Position numbers and translations under genes: made by a program. The notes below the pieces were generated by a model, which searched no databases, was not told the origin of the DNA, and worked only from the letters and a program-made list of their open reading frames with translations. 64,000 nucleotides of DNA from Procambarus clarkii. Its lineage: Eukaryota; Arthropoda; Malacostraca; Decapoda; Cambaridae. The DNA lies in assembly GCF_040958095.1 (NCBI RefSeq), contig NC_091172.1, positions 992,001 to 1,056,000 of the forward strand, in the 5' to 3' direction. Each line of letters opens with the position of its first letter. Position 1 is the first letter of the stretch. Positions 51,651 through 64,000 of this stretch are shown piece after piece.

Positions 51651-53438
51651 AGTTGTAATTTCAAACTGCGAATACGTGCAGAGAGCCAGAATTTGGCTCC
51701 AAAAAACGGCTCAGGCCTCGAAGTTGGGATATTTGGGATATTTCGAAAACTGCAGGGGAGTTTGTGCAAAATGTGACTAACTGCCACTTTCAGGACTTAG
51801 CATATGTTGGGTATAAAAAGTCGTAATTTCAATCTGCGAATACGTGCATAGAGCCAGAATTTGGCTACAAAATATGGCACAGGCCACGAAATTGGAATGT
51901 TTGGGATATTTTGAAAACTGCAGGGGAGTTTGTGTAAAATGTGACTAACTGCCGCTTTCAGGACTTAGCATATGTTGGGTATAAAAATTCGTAATTTCAA
52001 TCTGCGAATACGTGCATAGAGCCAGAATTTGGCTCCAAAATATAGCTCTGGCCTCGAAATTGGGATGTTTGGGATATTTTGAAAACTGCAGGGGGGGGGT
52101 TTGGGACAAATATGACCAAATGCCGCTTTCAGTACTTGGCACATGTTGGGCATAAAAAAGTCGTAATTTCAAACTGCGAATACGTGCAGAAAGCTAGAAT
52201 TTGGCTCCAAATTATTGTTCAGGCCTCGAAATTGGGATATTTGGGATATTTCGAAAACTGCAGGGGAGTTTGTGCAAAATGTGACTAACTGCCGCTTTCA
52301 GGACTTAGCATGTGTTGGGTATAAAAAGTCGTAACTTCAATCTGCGAATACGTGCATAGAGCCAGAATTTGGCTCCAAAATATGGCTGAGGCCTCGAAAG
52401 TGGGATGTTTGGGATATTTTGAAAACTGCAGGGAGGTTTGGGACAAATGTGACGAAGCGCCGCTTTCAGTACTTGGCATATGTTGGGTATATAAATTCGT
52501 AATTTCAAACTGCGAATACATGCAAAGAGCCAAAATTTGGCTCGAAAAAGTAGCTAATGCCTCGAAATTGGGATGTTTGAGATATTTTGAAAACTGCAGG
52601 GGGGATTGAGACAAATGTGACCAAACGCCGCTGTCAGTACTTTGCATATGTTGGGTATAAAAAAGTGGTAATTTCAATCTGTGAATACGTGCAGAGAGCC
52701 AGAATTTGGCTCCAAAATATGGATCAGGCCTCGAAATTGGGATGCTTGGGATATTTCAAAAACTGCAGGGGAGTTTGTGCAAAATGTGACTCACTGCCCT
52801 TTCAGTACTTGGCATATGTTGGGTATAAAATGTCGTAATTTCAAACGGCGAATATGTGCATAGAGCCAGAATTGGGCTCCAAAATATGGCTCAGGCCTCG
52901 AAATTAGGATGTTTGGGATATTTTGAAAACTGCAGTTTTTTTTGGACAAATGTGACCAAACGCCGCATTCAGTACTTGGCATATGTTGGGTATAAAAAAG
53001 TTGTAATTTCAAACAGCGAATACGTGCAGAGAGACAGAATATGGCTCCAAAAGACGGCTCAGGCCTCGAAATTGGGATATTTGGGATATTTCGAAAACTG
53101 CAGGGGAGTTTGTGCAAAATGTGACTAACTGGCGCTTTCAGGACTTAGCATATGTTGGGTATAAAAAGTCGTAATTTCAATCTGCGAATACGTGCATAGA
53201 GCCAGAATTTGGCTCTAAAATATGGCTCTGTCCTCGTAATTGGGATGTTTGGGATATTTTGAAAAGTGCAGGGAGGTTTGGGACAAATGTGACGAAACGC
53301 CGCTTTCAGTACTTGGCATATGTTGGGTATATAAATTCGTAATTTCACACTGCGAATACGTGCATAGAGCCAGAATTTGGCTCTAAAATATGGCTCATGC
53401 CTCGAAATTGGGATGTTTGGGATATTTTGAATACAGCA

Positions 53439-53450
53439 GGGGGGGGGGGG
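53439..53450 (+). repeat. Poly-G tract, 12 G
   Basis: In this monomer CTGCAG is changed to CAGCAGG and a 12-G run follows, ending in TTGGGACAAATG. A similar 12-G run is at 49228-49239. Confidence 0.93.
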
Positions 53451-54120
53451 TTGGGACAAATGTGACTAAACTCCGCTTTCAGTACGTGGCTTATGTTGGG
53501 TATAAAAAAGTCGTAATTTCAAACTGCAAATACGTGCAGAGAGCCAGAGTTTGGCATCCAAAATTTTTTTTCTCAGGCCTCGTAATTGGGATGTTTGGGA
53601 TATTTCGAAAACTGCAGGGGAGTTTGTGCAAAATGTGACTCACTGCTGCTTTCAGTACTTGGCATATGTTGGGTATAAAAATCGTGATATCAAACTGCGA
53701 ATACGAGCAGAGAGCCAGAATTTGGCTCCAAAATATGACTCAGGCCTCGATATTGTGATGTTTGGGTTATTTTGAAAACTGCTGGGAGATTTGGGACAAA
53801 TGCAACCAAACGCCGCTTTCAGTACTTGGCATATGTTGGGTATAAAAAAGTCGTAATTTCAAACAGCGAATACGTGCAGAGAGCCAGATTTTGGCTCCAA
53901 AATATAGCTCAGGCCTCAAAATTTGATATTTGGGATATTTCGAAAACTGCAGGGGAGTTTGTGCGAAATGTGACTCAATGCCGCTTTCAGGACTTGGCAA
54001 ATGTTGGGTATAAAATGTCGTAATTTCAAACCGCGAATACGTGCTTAGAGCCAGAATTCGGCTCCAATATATGTCTCAGGCCTCGAAATTGGGATGTTTT
54101 GGATATTTTGAAAACTGCAG

Positions 54121-54129
54121 TTTTTTTTT
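54121..54129 (+). repeat. Poly-T9 replacing the G-run
   Basis: CTGCAG is followed by nine T and then GGACAAATGTGACC. This is the longest member of the poly-T monomer lineage. Confidence 0.92.
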
Positions 54130-55659
54130 GGACAAATGTGACCAAAACGCCGCGTTCAGTACTTGGCATATGTTGGGTATAAAAAAGGTTTAATTTCAAA
54201 CTGCGAATACGTGCAGAGAGCCAGAATTTGGCTCCAAATTACGGCTCAGGCCTCGAAATTGGGATGTTTGGGATATTTTGAAAACTGCATGGAGGTATGG
54301 GACAAATGTGACGAAGCGCCGCTCTCAGTACTTGGCATATGTTGGGTATATAAATTCGTAATTTCAAACTGCGAATACATGCAGAGAGTCAAAATTTGGC
54401 TCGAAAATGTAGCTAATGCCTCGAAATTGGGATGTTTGAGTTATTTTGAAAACTGCAGGGGGGATTGAGACAAATGTGACCAAACGCCGCTGTCAGTACT
54501 TTGCATATGTTGGGTATAAAAAAGTGGTAATTTCAAACTGCGAATACGTGCAGAGAGCCAGAGTTTGTTTCCAAAATATGGATCAGGCCTCGAAATTGGG
54601 ATGTTTGGGATATTTCAAAAACTGCAGGGGAGTTTGTGCAAAATGTGACTCACTGCCCTTTCAGTACTTTGCATATGTTGGGTATAAAAATCGTAATATC
54701 AACCTGCGAATACGTGCAGAGAGCCAGAATTTGGCTCCAAAATATAGCTCAGGCCTTGATATTGTGATGTTTTGGATTTTTTGAAAACTGCTGGGAGGTT
54801 TGGGACAAATGTAACCAAACGCTGTTTTTAATACTTGGCATATGTTGGGTATAAAAAAGTCGTAATTTCAAACTGCGAATACGTGCAGACAGCCAGAATT
54901 TGGCTCCAAAATATGGCTGATGCCTCGAAATTGGGATGTTTGGGATATTTTGAAAACTGCAGGGGGGATTGAGACAAATGTGACCAAACGCCGCTGTCAT
55001 TACTTTGCATATGTTGGGTATAAAAAAGTGGTATTTTCAAACTGCGAATACGTGCAGAGAGCCAGAATTTGGCTGCAAAATATGGCTCAGACCTCAAAAT
55101 TGGGATATTTGGGATATTTTGAAAACTGCAGGTAAGTTTGTGCGAAATGTGACTCACTGCCGCTTTCAGTACTTGGCATATGTTGGGTATAAAATGTCGT
55201 AATTTCAAACTGCGAATACGTGCAGAAAGCTAGAATATGGCTTCAAAATATTGTTCAGGCCTCGAAATTGGGATATTTCGAAAACTGCAGGTGAGTTTGT
55301 TCGAAATGTGAATCACTGCCGCTTTAAGGACTTGGCATATGTTGGGTATAAAATGTCGTAATTTCAAACCGCGAATACGTGCATAGAGCCAGAATTTGGC
55401 TGCAAAATATGGCTCAGGCTTCGATATTGTGATGTTTGGGATATTTTGCAAACTGCAGGGAGGTTTGGGACAAATGTAACCAAACGCAGCTTTCAGTACT
55501 TGGCATATGTTGGGTATAAAAAATTCGTAATTTCAAACTGCGAATACGTGCAGAGAGCCAGAATTTGGCTCCAAAATATGGCTCAGGCCTCGAAATTGGG
55601 ATGTTTGAGATATTTTGAAAACTGCACGGGGGGTTTGGGACAAATGTGACCAAACGCCG

Positions 55660-57860
55660 CTTTCGGTACTTTATATATGTGGGGCATAAAAAAGTCGTAA
55701 TTTCAAACTGCGAATACGAGCAGAAAGCTAGAATTTGGCTCCAAAATATTGTTCAGGCTCCCGAAATTGGTATATGTGGGATATTTCGAAAACTGCAGGG
55801 GAGTTTGTTCGAAATGTGACTCACTGCCGCTTTCAGGACTTTGCATATGTTGGGTATAATAAGTCGTAATTTCAAACAGCGAATACGTGCATAGAGCCAG
55901 AATTTGGCTCCAAAATATGGCTCAGGCCTAAAAATTGAGATGTTTGGGATATTTTGAAAACTGCAGGGAGGTTTGGGACAAATGTGACGAAATGCTGCTT
56001 TCAGTACTTGACATATGTTGGGTATATAAATTCGTAATTTAAAACTGCGAATACGTGCAGAGAGCAAGAATTTGGCTCCAAAATGTGGCTCATGCCTCGA
56101 AATTGGGATGTTTGGGATATTTTGGAAACTGCAGGGGGGTTTGGGACAAATGTGACCAAATGCCACTTTCAGTACTTGGCATATGTTGGGTATAAAAAGA
56201 CGTAATTTCAAACTTCGAATACGTGCTGAGAGCCAGAATTTGGCTCCAAAATATGACTCAGACCTCAAAATTGGGTTTTTTGGGATATTTCGAAAACTGC
56301 AGGGGAGTTTGTGCGAAATGTTACTCACTGCCGCTTTCAAGACTTGGCATATGTTGGGTATATGAATTCGTAATTTCAAACTGCGAATACGTGCAGAGAC
56401 CCAAAATTTGGCTCCAAAATATGGCTCATGCCTCGAAATTGGAATGTTTTGGGATATTTTGAAAACTGCAGGGGGGGGGGGGGGTTAGGACAAATGTGAC
56501 CAATCTTCGCTTTCAGTACTTGGCATATATTAGATATAAAAAAGTAGTAATTTCAAACCGCAAATACGTGCAGAGAGCCAGAGTTTGGCTCCAAAATATG
56601 GCTCAGGCTTCAAAATTGGGATATTTGGGATATTTCGAAAACTGCAGGTGAGTTTGTGCGAAATGTGACGCACTGCCGCTTTCAGGACTTGGCATATGTT
56701 GGGTATAAAATGTCGTAATTTCAAACCGCGAATACGTGCAAAGAGCCAGAATTTGGCTCCAAAATTTGGCTCAGGCCTCGTAATTGGGATGTTTGGGATA
56801 TTTTGAAAAATGCTGGGAGGTTTTGGACAAATGTAACCAAACGCCACTTTCAGAACTTGGCATATGTTGGGTATAAAAAAGTCGTAATATCAAACTGCGA
56901 ATACGTGCAGAGAGCCAGAATTTGGCTCCAAAATATTGCTCAGGCCTCGAAATTGGGATGTTTGAGATATTTTGAAAACTGCAGAGGGGGTTTGGGACAA
57001 ATGTGACCAAACACCACTTTCGGTACTTGGCATATGTTGGGCATAAAAAAGTCGTAATTTCAAACTGCGAATACGTGCAGAAAGCTAGAATTTGGCTCCA
57101 AAATATGGCTCAGGCCTAGAAATTGGGATGTTTGGGATATTTTGAAAACTGCCGGGGGGATTGAGACAAATGTGACTCACTGCCGCTTTCAGGACTTGGT
57201 ATATGTTGGGTATAATAAGTCGTAATTGCAAACAGCGAATACGTGCATAGAGCCAGAATTTGGCTCCAAAATATGGCTCAGGCCTCGAAATTGGGATGTT
57301 TGGGATATTTTGAAAACTGCAGGGGAGTTTGTGCGAAATGTGACTCACTGCGCTTTCAGGACTTGGCATATGTTGGGTATAAAATGTCGTAATTTCGAAC
57401 CGCGAATACTTGCATAAAGCCAGAATTTGGCTCGAAAATATGGCTCAGGCCTCGAAATTGGGATGTTTGGGATATTTTGAAAACTGCAGGGGGAGTTTTG
57501 GACAAATGTGACCAAACGCCTCGTTCAGTACTTGGCATATGTTGGGAATAAAAAAGTCGTAATTTCAAACTGCGAATACGTGCATAGAGCCAGAATTTGG
57601 CTCCAAAATATGGCTCAGGCCTCGAAATTGGGATGTTTGGGATATTTTGAAAACTGCAGGGAGGTATGGGACAAATGTGACCAAATGCCACTTTCAGTAC
57701 TTGGCATATGTTGGGTATAAAAAGACGTAATTTCAAACTTCGAATACGTTCAGAGAGTCTAAATTTGGCTCCAAAATATGACTCAGGCCTCAAAATTGGG
57801 ATATTTGGGATATTTTGAAAACTGCAGGGGGGGGGGTTTGGGACAAATGTGACCAAACGC
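55660..57860 (+). repeat. Higher-order repeat, block V, copy 1
   Basis: The markers reappear in order in the last 3 kb of the window. GCTCCCGAAATTGGTATATG is at 55758 and 61002 (offset 5244). The TTAGGACAAATGTGACCAATC monomer follows at an offset near 5073. GCCGGGGGGATTGAG is at 57151 and 63078 (offset 5927, about 35 monomers). The offset changes show that monomers were lost and then gained in copy 2. Confidence 0.8.
56471..56484 (+). repeat. Poly-G tract, 14 G
   Basis: CTGCA is followed by 14 G and TTAGGACAAATG. The HOR homologue near 61547 has a shorter run in the same context, showing length change between sister copies. Confidence 0.95.
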
Positions 57861-57997
57861 TGCTTTCAGTACTTGGTATATGTTGGGTATAAAATTTGTA
57901 ATTTCAAACTGCGAATACGTGCAGAGAGCCAGAATTTGGCTCCAAAATATGGCTCAGGCCTCGAAATTGGGATGTTTGTGATATTTTGAAAACTGCA

Positions 57998-58011
57998 GGG
58001 GGGGGGGGGGG
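57998..58011 (+). repeat. Poly-G tract, 14 G
   Basis: CTGCA is followed by 14 G and TTTGGGACAAATG. The monomer just before it has a 10-G run (57827-57836). Confidence 0.95.
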
Positions 58012-60904
58012 TTTGGGACAAATGTGACCAAACGCTGCTTTCAGTACTTGGTATATGTTGGGTATAAAAAAGTTGTAATTTCAAACTGCGAATACGTGCA
58101 GAGAGCCATAATTTGGCTCCAAAATATTGCTCAGGCCTCGAAATTTGGATGTTTGGGATATTTTGAAAATTGCAGGGAGGTTTGGGAAAAATGTGACGAA
58201 ACGCTGCTTTCAATACTTGGCATATGTTGGGTATATAAATTCGTAATTTCAAACTGCGAATACGTGCAGAGAGCCAGAATTTGGCTCCAAAATATGGCTC
58301 ATGCCTCGAATTTGGGATGCTTGGGATATTTTGAAAACTGCAGGGAGGTTTGGGACAAATGTGACCAAATGCCACTTTCAGTACTTGGCATATGTTGGGT
58401 ATAAAAAGTCGTAATTTCAAACTTCGAATACGTGCAGAGAGCCTGAATTTGGCTCCAAAATATGACTCAGGCCTCAAAATTGGGATATTTGAGATATTTC
58501 GAAAACTGCAGGGGAGTTTGTGCGAAATGACTCACTGCCGCTTTCAGGACTTGGCATATGTTGGGTATAAAATGTCGTAATTTCAAACCGCGAATACGTG
58601 CATAAAGCCAGAATTTGGCTCCAAAATATGGCTCAGGCCTCGAAATTGGGAGGTTTGGGATATTTTGAAAACTGCAGGGGGGGGGTTTTGGACAAATGTG
58701 ACCAAACGCTGCATTCAGTACTTGGCATATGTTGGGTATAAAAAATTCGTAATTTCAAACTGCGAATACGTGCAGAGAGCCAGAATTTGGCTCCAAAATA
58801 TGGCTCAGGCCTCGAAATTGGGCTATTTGGGAAATTTCGAAAACTGCAGGGGAGTTTGTGCGAAATGTAACACACTGCCGATTTCAAGACTTGGCATATG
58901 TTGGGTATAAAATGTCGTAATTTCATACCGCGAATACGTGCATAGAGCCAGCATTTGGCTCCAAAAAATGGCTCAGGCCTCGAAATTGGGATGTTTGGGA
59001 TATTTTGAAAACTGCAGGGGGGGGGGGTTGGGGACAAATGTGACCAATATCTGCTTTCAGTACTTGGCATATATTGGGTATAAAAAAGTCGTCATTTCAA
59101 ACTGCAAATACGTGCAGAGAGCCAGAGTTTGGCTCCAAAATATGGCTCAGGCCTCGAAATTGGGAATTTTGGGATATTTCGAAAACTGCAAGGGAGATTG
59201 TGCAAAATGTGACTCACTGCCACTTTCAGTACTTTGCATATGTGGGGTAAAAATCATAATATCAAACTGCAAATGCGTGCAGAGAGCCAGAATTTGGCTC
59301 CAAAATATGGCTCAGGCCTCGATATTGTGATGTTTGGGATATTTTGAAAACTGCAGGGAGGTTTGGGACAAATGTAACCAAACGCCGCTTTCAGTACTTG
59401 GCATATGTTGGTATAAAAAATTCGTAATTTCAAACTGCGAATACGTGCAGAGAGCCAGAATTTGGCTCCAAAATTTGGCTCAGGCGTCGAAATTGGTATG
59501 TTTGGGATATTTTGAAAACTGCCGGAGGGATTGAGACAAATGTGACCAAACGCCGCTTTCAGTACTTGGCATGTGTTGTGTATAAAAAAGTGGTAATTTC
59601 AAACTGCGAATACGGGCACAGAGCCAGAATTTGGCTCCAAAATATGGCTCAGGCTTCAAAATTGGGATATTTGGGATATTTCAAAAACTGCAGGTGAGTT
59701 TGTGCGAAATGTGACGCAATGCCGCTTCCAGGACTTGGCATATGTTGGGTATAAAATTTCGTAATTTCAAACCGCGAATACGTACATAGAGCCAGAATTT
59801 GGCTCCAAAATATGGCTCAGGCCTCGAAATTGGGATGTTTGGGATATTTTGAAAACTGCAGGGAGGTTTGGGACAAATGTAACCAAACGCCGCTTTCAGT
59901 ACTTGGCATATGTTGGGTATAAAAAATTTGTAATTTCAAACTGCGAATACGTGCAGAGAGCCAGAATTTGGCTCCAAAATATGGCTCAGGCCTCGAAATT
60001 GGGATGTTTGGGATATTTCGAAAACTGCAGGGGAGATTGTGCAAAATGTGACTCACTGTCGCTTTCAGTACTTTGCATATGTTGGGTATAAAAATCGTAA
60101 TATCAAACTGCGAATGCGTGCAGAGAGCCAGAATTTGGCTCCAAAATATGGCTCAGGCCTCGATATTGTGATGTTTGGGATATTTTGAAAACTGCAGGGA
60201 GGTTTGGGACAAATGTAACCAAACGCCGCTTTCAGTACTTGGCATATGTTGGGTATAAAAAATTCGTAATTTCAAACTGAGAATACGTGTAAAGAGCAAG
60301 AATTTGGCTCCAAAATATGGCTCATGCCTCGAAATTGGGATGTTTGAGATATTTTGAAAACTGCAGGGGGGATTGAGACAAATGTGACCAAACGTCGCTT
60401 TCATTACTTGGCATATGTTGGGTATAAAAAAGTGGTAATTTCAAACTGCGAATACGTGCAGAGAGCCAGAATTTGGCTCCAAAATATGGCTCAGGCCTAA
60501 AAATTGGGATATTTGGGATATTTGGAAAAGTGCAGGGAGGTTTGGGATAAATGTGACGAAACGCCGCTTTCAATACTAGGCATATGTTCGGTATAAAAAG
60601 TCGTAATTTCAAACTTCGAATACGTGCAGAGAGCCAGAATTTGGCTCCAAAATATAGCTCAGGCCTCAAAATTGTGATATTTGAGATATTTCGAAAACTG
60701 CAGGGGAGTTTGTGCGAAATGTGACGCACTGCCGCTTTCAGGACTTGGCACATGTTGGGTATAAAATGTCGTAATTTCAAACCGGGAATACGTGCAAAGA
60801 GTCAGAATTTGGCTCCAAAATATGGCTCAGGCCTCGAAATTGGGATGTTTGGGATATTTTGAAAACTGCAGAGGGGGTTTGGGACAAATGTGACCAAACG
60901 CCGC

Positions 60905-63790
60905 TTTCGGTACTTAATATATGTTGGGCATAAAAAAGTCGTAATTTCAAACTGCGAATACGAGCAGAAAGCTAGAATTTGGCTCCAAAATATTGTTCAG
61001 GCTCCCGAAATTGGTATATGTGGGATATTTCGAAAACTGCAGGGGAGTTTGTTCGAAATTTGACTCACTGCCGCTTTCAGGACTTTGCATATGTTGGGTA
61101 TAATAAGTCGTAATTTCAAACAGCGAATACGTGCATAGAGCCAGAATTTGGCTCCAAAATATGGCTCAGGCCTCGAAATTGGGATGTTTGGGATATTTTG
61201 AAAACTGCAGGGAGGTTTGGGACAAATGTGACCAAATGCCACTTTCAGTACTTGGCATATGTTGGGTATAAAAAGACGTAATTTCAAACTTCGAATACGT
61301 GCAGAGAGCCAGAATTTGGCTCCAAAATATGACTCAGACCTCAAAATTGGGATTTTTGGGATATTTCGAAAACTGCAGGGGAGTTTGTGCGAAATGTGAC
61401 TCACTGCCGCTTTCAGGACTTGGCATATGTTGGGTATATGAATTCGTAATTTCAAAGTGCGAATACGTGCAGAGAGCCAAAATTTGGCTCCAAAATATGG
61501 CTCATGCCTCGAAATTGGGATGTTTTGGGATATTTTGAAAACTGCAGGGGGGGGGGGTTAGGACAAATGTGACCAATCTTCGCTTTCAGTACTTGGCATA
61601 TATTGGATATAAAAAAGTCGTAATTTCAAAGTGCGAATACGTGCAGAGAGCCAGAATTGGGCTCCAAAATATTGCTCAGGCCTCAAAATTGGGATGTTTG
61701 AGATATTTTGAAAACAGCAGGGGGGATTTGGGACAAATGTGAGCAAACGCCGCTTTCGGTACTTGGCATATGTTGGGCATAAAAAAGTCGTAATTTCAAA
61801 TTTCGAATACGTGCATAGAGCCAGAATTTGGCTCCAAAATATGGCTCAGGCCTCGAAATTGGGATGTTTCGGATATTTTGAAAACTGCAGGGGGGGTTTG
61901 GGACAAATGTGACCAAACGCCGCTTTCAGTGCTTGGTATATGTTGGGCATAAAAATTCGTAATTTCAAACTGCGAATACGTGCATAGAGCCAGAATTTGG
62001 CTCCAAAATATGGCTCAGGCCTCGAAATTGGGATGTTTCGGATATTTTGAAAACTGCAGAGGAGGTTTGGTACAAATGTGACCAAACGCCGCTTTCAGTA
62101 CTTGGTATATGTTAGGTATAAAAAAGTCGTAATTTCAAACTGCGAATACGTGCATAGAGCCAGAATTTGGCTCCAAAATATGGCTCATGCCTCGAAATTG
62201 GGATGTTTGGGATATTTTGAAAACTGCAGGGATGGGGGGGGTTTGGGACAAATGTGACCAATCTCCGCTTTCAGTACTTGGCATATATTGGGTATAAAAA
62301 AGTCGTTATTTCAAACCGCAAATACGTGCAGAGAGCCAGAGTTTGGCTCCAAAATATGGCTCAGGCTTCGATATTGTGATGTTTGGGATATTTTGCAAAC
62401 TGCAGGGAGGTTTGGGACAAATGTAACCAAACGCCGCTTTCAGTACTTGGCATATGTTGGGTATAAAAAATTCGTAATTTCAAACCGCAAATACGTGCAG
62501 AGAGCCAGAGTTTGGCTCCAAAATAAGGCTCAGGCTTCAAAATTGGGATATTTGGGATATTTCGAAAACTGCAGGTGAGTTTGTGCGAAATGTGACGCAC
62601 TGCCGCTTTCAGGACTTGGCATATGTTGGGTATAAAATGTCGTAATTTCAAACCGCGAATACGTGCATAGAGCCAGAATTTGGCTCCAAAATTTGGCTCA
62701 GGCCTCGTAATTGGGATGTTTGGGATATTTTGAAAACTGCTGGGAGGTTTTGGACAAATGTAACCAAACGCCACTTTCAGTACTTGGCATATGTTGGGTA
62801 TAAAAAAGTCGTAATATCAAATTGCGAATACGTGCAGAGAGCCAGAATTTGGCTCCAAAATATTGCTCAGGCCTCGAAATTGGGATGTTTGAGATATTTT
62901 GAAAACTGCAGAGGGTGTTTGGGACAAATGTGACCAAACGCCACTTTCGGTACTTGGCATATGTTGGGCATAAAAAAGTCGTAATTTCAAACTGCGAATA
63001 CGTGCAGAAAGCTAGAATTTGGCTCCAAAATATGGCTCAGGCCTCGAAATTGGGATGTTTGGGATATTTTGAAAACTGCCGGGGGGATTGAGACAAATGT
63101 GACTCACTGCCGCTTTCAGGACTTGGCATATGTTGGGTATAATAAGTCGTAATTGCAAACAGCGAATACGTGCATAGAGCCAGAATTTGGCTCCAAAATA
63201 TGGCTCAGGCCTCGAAATTGGGATGTTTGGGATATCTTGAAAACTGCAGGGGAGTTTGTGCGAAATGTGACTCACTGCGCTTTCAGGACTTGGCATATGT
63301 TGGGTATAAAATGTCGTAATTTCGAACCGCGAATACGTGCATAAAGCCAGAATTTGGCTCGAAAATATGGCTCAGGCCTAGAAATTGTGATGTTTGGGAT
63401 ATTTTGAAAACTGCATGGGGAGTTTTGGACAAATGTGACCAAACGCCTCGTTCAGTACTTGGCATATGTTGGGTATAAAAAAGTCGTAATTTCAAACTGC
63501 GAATACGTGCATAGAGCCAGAATTTGGCTCCAAAATATGGCTCAGGCCTCGAAATTGGGATGTTTGGGATATTTTGAAAACTGCAGGGAGGTATGTGACA
63601 AATGTGACCAAATGCCACTTTCAGTACTTGGCATATGTTGGGTATAAAAATTCGTAATTTCAAACTTCGAATACGTGCAGAGAGCCTAAATTTGGCTCCA
63701 AAATATGACTCAGGCCTCAAAATTGGGATATTTGGGATATTTTGAAAACTGCAGGGGGGGTTTGGGACTAATGTGACCAATCTCCGCTTT
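60905..63790 (+). repeat. Higher-order repeat, block V, copy 2
   Basis: Second copy of the unit at 55660-57860. One monomer is missing near its start, and an extra stretch of about 850 bp (roughly 61610-62470) is present, made of monomers with CATAGAGCCAGAATTTGG and TTTCGGATATTTTG. After 62470 it follows copy 1 closely to about 63790. Confidence 0.78.
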
Positions 63791-64000
63791 CAGTATTTGG
63801 CATATGTTGGGTATATAAATTTGTAATTTCAAACTGGGAATACGTGCAGAGAGCCAAAATTTGGCTCCAAAATATGGTTCATGCCTCGAAATTGGGATGT
63901 TTGGGATATTTTGAAAACTGCAGTGAGGTTTGGGACAAATGTGACCAAATGCCACTTTAAGTACTTGGCATATGTTGGGTATAAAAAGTCGTAATTTGAA

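Larger units (their letters stand above)
42551..64000 (+). repeat. 168-bp satellite array, right part (about 127 monomers)
   Basis: This continues the same satellite, in the same orientation and register, to the end of the window. Monomers here average slightly over 168 bp because the G-run after CTGCAG is often expanded. Type C monomers (CAAAATATGAATACG) are not seen after about 38.5 kb. New subfamilies appear: GCAGAAAGCTAGAATTTGG monomers, TATAAATTCGTAATTTC monomers, and poly-T monomers between 46 and 54 kb. Two fused monomers, 239-240 bp long, lie at 44095-44333 and 45010-45249. No gene is present. Confidence 0.97.

Noticed and set aside
1..64000. CENP-B box in the monomer
   Set aside because: The core pattern TTCGnnnnAnnCGGG was not found on either strand of the consensus. 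The nearest stretch, CTCGAAATTGGGAT, lacks the CGGG part.

Overview
The window is almost entirely one tandem satellite DNA. A monomer of about 168 bp is repeated head-to-tail, always in the same orientation, from base 1 to about 41029 and again from 42551 to 64000. That is roughly 370 monomers, and the array runs off both ends. No host gene, rRNA, tRNA, CRISPR array or prokaryotic feature is visible. The satellite, its multi-kilobase higher-order repeats (HORs) and a foreign insert with GT-AG intron signals and an AATAAA signal all point to a eukaryotic chromosome, in a centromeric, pericentromeric or other heterochromatic block. The species cannot be told from the sequence. Much of the monomer variation looks like CpG decay (CG to TG or CA), which suggests a methylated genome.

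Monomer map, counting from CGAATACGTG as 1: a dyad GAGCCA-5 nt-TGGCTC at 15-31; AGGCCT (StuI) at 45-50; CTGCAG (PstI) at 82-87; a G-run from 87 that ranges from 3-4 G to 14 G and is sometimes replaced by T8-9; a subfamily-specific segment at 91-118 (type A reads GTTTGTGCAAAATGTGACTC, type B reads GTTTGGGACAAATGTGACC); CATATG (NdeI) at 133-138; and TATAAAA at 144-150.

Layout by block. Block I, 1 to about 16.07 kb, has short G-runs, many 'caaaatatgaatacg/agacgttgg' (type C) monomers and a duplicated unit of about 32 monomers (about 6.2-11.0 kb and 11.6-16.1 kb). Block II, about 16-35 kb, has G-rich monomers and a 4.7-kb HOR with nested 1179-bp and 337-bp duplications. Block III, about 35-43 kb, has a HOR of about 4.04 kb whose second copy carries the insert. 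Block IV, about 43-55 kb, has 915-bp and 672-bp tandem duplications plus poly-T monomers. Block V, about 55-64 kb, has a HOR with a 5.2-5.9 kb offset.

The only non-satellite DNA is 41030-42550, a 1521-bp insertion with perfect 13-bp terminal inverted repeats (GGGGGCATATCAA), flanked by TAAA on both sides. It looks like a DNA transposon, probably non-autonomous. It has a CpG-rich leader, a 126-codon reading frame (basic N-terminus, then a VPSTSTGVA-type repeat), and two further candidate exons with good splice signals that stay in frame, followed by AATAAA. The TAG ending the first frame lies exactly at a candidate splice donor. A matching unoccupied site at about 36981-36995, in the sister HOR copy, shows that the element inserted after or independently of that HOR duplication.

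Coordinates and spacings were read by eye. HOR boundaries are approximate to about one monomer.
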